Positions 5,324 to 8,851 of a DNA stretch of 8,851 bases are shown piece after piece. Made by a program: the position numbers and the translations under genes. How positions within the stretch are numbered: position 1 is the first letter of the stretch; the number at the start of each line of letters is the position of its first letter. The notes below the pieces were generated by a model that saw only the letters and a list, made by a program, of their open reading frames with translations, had not been told where the DNA came from and did no database searches. Source of the stretch: CAYVDH01 sp964450355 (GTDB lineage Bacteria > Bacteroidota > Bacteroidia > NS11-12g > UBA955); assembly GCA_964450355.1 (NCBI GenBank), contig CAYVDH010000151.1, positions 1 to 8,851 of the forward strand. Direction: 5' to 3'.

Positions 5324-5710
5324 ATGGAAGCAAATAGTTTTTTAGGTGTTTGGATGGATCATTCATCGGCTTGTTTTTTCGCGTATGACGGTGGAATCAT
5401 TTTGCATCAAATTGAATCTTCGTTTACACATCAAAATAAAATGAAATCGCTTTCGCACAGCGAAAGTGGAATGCACCACAAAGAGCATCAACTACAAGAA
5501 CAATATTTTAAAATTATTGGCGATGAAATATTAAAATACAAGGATGTGCTTTTATTTGGTTCCACCAATGCAAAATTGGAATTGCATAATTATTTATTAA
5601 AAAACCACCTTTTTGACGCAATTAAATTTGACATAAAAAGTGCCGATAAAATGACTGATCATCAACAAAAGGCTTTTGTAAAAAGATATTTTATCAAAGC
5701 ACTAAAATAA
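5324..5710 (+). CDS. Small BaeRF/eRF1-domain-like protein
   Basis: This 128-residue cytoplasmic protein matches the single-domain bacterial relatives of the eRF1 middle domain (BaeRF group). It has GVWMDHSSA at residues 8-16, FGSTNAKLELHNYL at 78-91, and SADKMTDHQ at 106-114 ahead of the C-terminal helix. The family is linked by sequence to release factors and ribosome-associated functions; the biochemical role of the short Bacteroidota forms is not established to my knowledge. A His-rich loop (His36, 45, 51, 52, 55) lies between the two halves and could bind metal, though this loop is often charged and His-containing in relatives. It lacks a visible GGQ motif, so peptide release is unlikely. 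It is first in the efflux operon, and the next ATG follows its stop directly. Confidence 0.75.
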   Translation: MEANSFLGVWMDHSSACFFAYDGGIILHQIESSFTHQNKMKSLSHSESGMHHKEHQLQEQYFKIIGDEILKYKDVLLFGSTNAKLELHNYLLKNHLFDAIKFDIKSADKMTDHQQKAFVKRYFIKALK

Positions 5711-6787
5711 ATGAAAGCAACCTCAATTGCATTTTTAATTTTTATAGTAAACTGCAACAACAAGCAAGAAACCATTAAACCAACAAAGCAAACTATTACC
5801 GAATCGGTTTATGCTTCTGGAATTATTAAAAGCCAAAATCAATACAAGGTGTTTTCTACAGTTAGTGGTATTCTTCAAAAAGTATTGGTAACTGAAAATG
5901 ATGAGGTAAAAATTGGTTCGCCACTTTTTAGTATCGTCAACGAATCGCAAAAATTGGTAGAAAAAAATGTAATTCTTGCTTCAGATTATAATGGTTTTAC
6001 CATAAATCAAGGGAAATTAAAAGATGCACAAGCCCTTGCCGATTTAGCCAAACAAAAAATGAGTAACGATGAATTAATGCTTAATCGGCAACTAAATTTG
6101 TGGAATCAAGAAATTGGTTCAAAGGTTGAATTAGAACAACGAAAATTAGCATTTGAATCTTCTCAAACTTCCTACCAATCTGCATTGCAAAAATATGATG
6201 ACCTTAAAAAATCGTTGAATTTTGTTGCCCAACAGGCTCAAAATAATTTATCAATCAGCTATAAAAACTCCAATGATTATATTGTAAAAAGCAGTATCAA
6301 CGGAAAGATATATCAAATTAATATAAACAAAGGTGAGATGGTTTCACCACAAACACCTCTAGCTATTGTTGGGGATAAAAATGTGTATATTTTAGAAATG
6401 CAGGTAGATGAATACAGTATCGTTTCTATCAAAAAAGGAATGAAAGTTTTGGTGGTTTTAAACAGTTATAAAGATTCGGTTTTTAATGCCATTGTTACTA
6501 AAATAAATCCTATAATGAATGCTCAAAGTAAAACATTTACTATTGAGGCAACCTTTACAAATTCACCAAGCATATTGTATCCTTCTATTTCTTTTGAAGC
6601 CAATATAGTGATAGAAACCAAACAAAATGCGTTACTCATTCCACGAAATTATTTGTTGAATGATTCGGTAGTGATGTTAAAATCAGGCAAACAAAAAATA
6701 ATAAAAACTGGGCTAAAAGATTTTCAAATGATAGAAATTATTTCGGGTTTAAATAAAGATGATGAACTAATTCTACCAAAGCAATGA
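5711..6787 (+). CDS. HlyD/RND-type periplasmic adaptor (membrane-fusion) lipoprotein
   Basis: This 358-residue adaptor of an efflux pump has a short hydrophobic leader ending IVNC with Cys15 as the likely lipidation site. Asn before the Cys departs from the usual Gly/Ala/Ser, so the lipobox is non-canonical. The first half-lipoyl segment (VFSTVSGILQKVLVTENDEV, 47-66) and the second (SGKIYQININKGEMV, about 196-210) flank a long Gln/Leu-rich coiled-coil hairpin. A beta-barrel region (VDEYSIVSIKKGMKVLV) and a membrane-proximal C-terminal domain with LLIPRNYLL follow. It should sit on the periplasmic side of the inner membrane, linking the FtsX-type permease to an outer-membrane channel. The start abuts the preceding stop, and the end overlaps the permease gene by 4 bp (ATGA), so translation is probably coupled. 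Confidence 0.93.
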   Translation: MKATSIAFLIFIVNCNNKQETIKPTKQTITESVYASGIIKSQNQYKVFSTVSGILQKVLVTENDEVKIGSPLFSIVNESQKLVEKNVILASDYNGFTINQGKLKDAQALADLAKQKMSNDELMLNRQLNLWNQEIGSKVELEQRKLAFESSQTSYQSALQKYDDLKKSLNFVAQQAQNNLSISYKNSNDYIVKSSINGKIYQININKGEMVSPQTPLAIVGDKNVYILEMQVDEYSIVSIKKGMKVLVVLNSYKDSVFNAIVTKINPIMNAQSKTFTIEATFTNSPSILYPSISFEANIVIETKQNALLIPRNYLLNDSVVMLKSGKQKIIKTGLKDFQMIEIISGLNKDDELILPKQ

Positions 6788-8043
6788 ATGGAAAATTAAT
6801 TATAAGTATTTCAATGGCGTTGCTTTTTGCAAGGTTAAAACAAACTATGGTGGCTGCTTTTGGCGTAACTTTTAGCATTACTATGTTTATTACTTTATTA
6901 AGTTTTATGGCTGGCTTAAACAAAATGTTAGACAATTTAATTTTAAATAGAACACCACACATTAGACTTTACAATGAAATTTTACCAACCAAAATTCAGC
7001 CCATCAACAGAGCATTGGAGTTTGCTAACGACTATAATTTTATTCAACACATAAAACCCAAAAACGATTTATTAGACATTAGAAATAGTGAAGCTATTAT
7101 TAACAGTTTGAAAAAAGATAAGTATGCAATGGGGGTAGCCCCCAAATTAGTTACACCCATATTTTACAATGTTGGCGTTATTAATTTAACAGGTGTTTTA
7201 AATGGCATTGATGTAGATGCCGAAAACAAGTTGTTTACTTTTCAGGATTATGTGGTAGAAGGTAAAACTACCAGTTTAAAAAATACACCTTACAGCATAA
7301 TTATTGGCATTGGTGCAGCAAAAAAAATGCTAGTTCAAATTGGAGATAACATTCAAATAACTACGGTAACAGGTCAAATATTTCCATTAAAAGTAGTTGG
7401 TTTTTTTCAATCGGGTATTGAAGAATTAGATAAAGTACAAAGCTATACAACCTTGGCTACTTGCCAAAAAATTATGGGCAAACCCAATAGTTATATCACC
7501 GATATTCAAATAAAATTAAAAGATATAACTTTGGCACCTTCAACAGCAAAAAAATATAAACATCTTTATGCTACCGAAGCCATAGATATACAAACTGCCA
7601 ATTCGCAATTTGAAACTGGAAGCTCTGTACGAACACTAATATCTTATGCAGTAGGCATTACCTTACTTATTGTTGCAGGATTTGGCATTTACAACATTTT
7701 AAATATGATGATTTATGAAAAAATGGATTCCATTGCGATACTAAAAGCAACTGGTTTTTCAGGCAAAGATGTGAATAGGATTTTTATCTTCATAGCATTA
7801 ACTATTGGTATTGTAGGGGGCGTATTGGGTTTAATTTTTGGGTTTGGTTTATCGGCAGTTATAGCGCAAATTCCTTTTAGTACTGCATCGCTTCCAACCG
7901 TAAAAACATACCCCATAAGTTACAATCCAATTTTCTACATAATTGGAGCTATTTTTTCATTAATCACTACCTATTTTGCTGGTTATTTTCCTTCAAAAAA
8001 AGCAAGCAAAATAGACCCAGTGGACATTATAAGAGGAAAATAA
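6784..8043 (+). CDS. MacB/FtsX-family ABC transporter permease
   Basis: The 419-residue protein shows the four-helix layout of the MacB/LolC type. TM1 is at about residues 20-45 (VAAFGVTFSITMFITLLSF), followed by a large periplasmic domain of about 235 residues. TM2 is at about 282-305, TM3 at about 330-355 and TM4 at about 383-402. The C-terminal FtsX signature YFPSKKASKIDPVDIIRGK contacts the ATPase. Such proteins do not transport through a pore; they drive periplasmic adaptors and outer-membrane channels by mechanotransmission, or extract lipoproteins. The adjacent adaptor favours an efflux role over Lol lipoprotein sorting. It overlaps the adaptor gene by 4 bp and the ATPase gene by 1 bp (TAATG). 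Confidence 0.93.
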   Translation: MNGKLIISISMALLFARLKQTMVAAFGVTFSITMFITLLSFMAGLNKMLDNLILNRTPHIRLYNEILPTKIQPINRALEFANDYNFIQHIKPKNDLLDIRNSEAIINSLKKDKYAMGVAPKLVTPIFYNVGVINLTGVLNGIDVDAENKLFTFQDYVVEGKTTSLKNTPYSIIIGIGAAKKMLVQIGDNIQITTVTGQIFPLKVVGFFQSGIEELDKVQSYTTLATCQKIMGKPNSYITDIQIKLKDITLAPSTAKKYKHLYATEAIDIQTANSQFETGSSVRTLISYAVGITLLIVAGFGIYNILNMMIYEKMDSIAILKATGFSGKDVNRIFIFIALTIGIVGGVLGLIFGFGLSAVIAQIPFSTASLPTVKTYPISYNPIFYIIGAIFSLITTYFAGYFPSKKASKIDPVDIIRGK

Positions 8044-8735
8044 TGGAAACGAAAAAATTATTAGAAGCTAACTATATTTCAAAATCATTTTATGAACCAA
8101 AAGAAGTAAAAGTGTTGAATGAAGTTCAAATAACCATAAATGCTGGTGAATTTGTTTCTATCATTGGAAAATCAGGTTGCGGAAAATCAACTTTACTATA
8201 TATACTATCCACAATGGATACAAGCTATTCTGGCGATTTAAGCATAGATGGCGTATCAATGAAAAACAAAAAAGATGCTGAACTTGCTTTGGTAAGAAAT
8301 CAAAAAATTGGTTTTGTATTTCAGTTTCATTATTTGTTAAATGAATTTAATAATCTTCAAAATGTAATGCTACCCGGCTTAAAATTAAATACTAAAAGCA
8401 AAGCTGAAGTAGAACATAATGCGTATGAAAAATTAAAAATATTAGGGATAGAATCGGAAGCATTGAAAAAGCCAAATCAATTAAGCGGTGGGCAAAAGCA
8501 ACGAGTAGCCATAGCAAGGGCATTAATCAATAACCCAATTATTATTATGGGTGATGAGCCCACAGGAAATTTAGATAAAAAAAACAGTGATATTGTTTTT
8601 GATGTTTTTAGAGAATTAGTAGAACAATATCAGCAAGCTCTACTCATAGTAACACACGATAATGATTTTGCCAAGAACACTCAACGAATTATTGAAATGG
8701 AAGATGGGAGAATAATCTCAAAAAGTAACGTTTAA
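8043..8735 (+). CDS. MacB/LolD-type ABC transporter ATPase
   Basis: This 230-residue nucleotide-binding subunit has all the catalytic motifs: Walker A GKSGCGKST (42-50), Q-loop Gln94 (FVFQFHYLL), signature LSGGQKQR (147-154), Walker B IIIMGDEP (166-173), D-loop GNLD and switch His205 (VTHD). The DEPTGNLD segment and short length place it in the LolD/MacB/FtsE-type group of ATPases. It should dimerise on the cytoplasmic face of the FtsX-type permease encoded just upstream, whose stop it overlaps by one base. It is the last gene of the operon within the window. No hairpin terminator is visible after the stop; a second candidate operator begins 10 bp downstream. Confidence 0.96.
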   Translation: METKKLLEANYISKSFYEPKEVKVLNEVQITINAGEFVSIIGKSGCGKSTLLYILSTMDTSYSGDLSIDGVSMKNKKDAELALVRNQKIGFVFQFHYLLNEFNNLQNVMLPGLKLNTKSKAEVEHNAYEKLKILGIESEALKKPNQLSGGQKQRVAIARALINNPIIIMGDEPTGNLDKKNSDIVFDVFRELVEQYQQALLIVTHDNDFAKNTQRIIEMEDGRIISKSNV

Positions 8736-8745
8736 GAATAAACCT

Positions 8746-8783
8746 TTACACAAATCGTACAACAATTCTCCCTAATTGTGTAA
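8746..8783 (+). promoter_or_regulatory. Candidate operator for the AraC regulator, copy 2
   Basis: CAAATCGTACAA (8751-8762), a 10-bp spacer and TAATTGTGTAA (8773-8783) repeat the motif at 5245-5277 with identical spacing. This copy is more symmetric. TTACACAA (8746-8753) is the exact reverse complement of TTGTGTAA (8776-8783), and ACAATT (8761-8766) mirrors AATTGT (8774-8779). It lies 22 bp before a -7-like box at 8806, so it probably controls a gene that begins beyond the right edge. Confidence 0.68.
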
Positions 8784-8805
8784 CATACTTACCTCATCAT
8801 CATTG

Positions 8806-8813
8806 CACCTTTG
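8806..8813 (+). promoter_or_regulatory. -7-like box for a downstream gene outside the window
   Basis: CACCTTTG matches TAnnTTTG except for its first base, the same single deviation position as in the efflux operon promoter at 5299. The remaining 38 bp to the edge are A/T-rich and contain no recognisable gene start. Confidence 0.45.
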
Positions 8814-8851
8814 TACTGTTAAAATAATTTAGTTTTAATATAATAAATAAG

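Noticed and set aside
6784..8735. Lol lipoprotein-sorting (LolCE-LolD) assignment for the permease and ATPase
   Set aside because: The co-operonic membrane-fusion adaptor and the regulator point to an efflux pump; Lol systems lack a HlyD-type adaptor.

Overview
The window looks like a chromosomal accessory stretch from a member of the Bacteroidota, most likely a Chitinophagaceae-like relative. The DNA is AT-rich. Promoters fit the Bacteroidota pattern (TAnnTTTG -7 box with a TTTG-type -33 element), Shine-Dalgarno sequences are mostly absent or weak, and several small proteins belong to families I know only from this phylum. No rRNA, tRNA, CRISPR array, transposase or integrase is visible.

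Left part (1-2040): a possible divergent gene start runs off the left edge. It is followed by a two-gene unit: a 451-residue protein with a PD-(D/E)XK-nuclease-like central motif, then, 16 bp later, a small gamma-glutamylcyclotransferase-fold-like protein. Their joint role is unknown; a defence or nucleic-acid-processing role is only a hypothesis.

Middle part (2041-4411): a set of Bacteroidota proteins of unknown function with striking non-coding structure. A roughly 142-residue conserved protein is framed by two copies of a long palindromic element (2069-2188 and about 2742-2927). The inner stem is nearly identical in both copies, while the outer stem differs in sequence but pairs perfectly in each. 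After a GC-richer stretch with no convincing intact gene comes a strong hairpin terminator. It closes a minus-strand gene for a 249-residue conserved protein of unknown function that has a textbook Bacteroidota promoter. Divergent from it is a 73-residue basic protein, also of a phylum-restricted family.

Right part (4677-8851): an efflux locus. An AraC-type regulator with an N-terminal heavy-metal-associated-like domain (its first motif Cys replaced by Ser) precedes a tightly packed four-gene operon. That operon encodes a small release-factor-like (BaeRF/eRF1-type) protein, a lipoprotein membrane-fusion protein, an FtsX/MacB-type permease and an ABC ATPase. The last three should form a tripartite-type pump: the ATPase drives the permease, and the adaptor links it across the periplasm to an outer-membrane channel not encoded here. 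A 33-bp bipartite motif, with the same internal spacing in both copies, lies 21-22 bp upstream of a -7-like box in two places. One copy precedes the operon and the other follows the ATPase gene. This is good evidence for a regulator operator and predicts another regulated gene just beyond the right edge.
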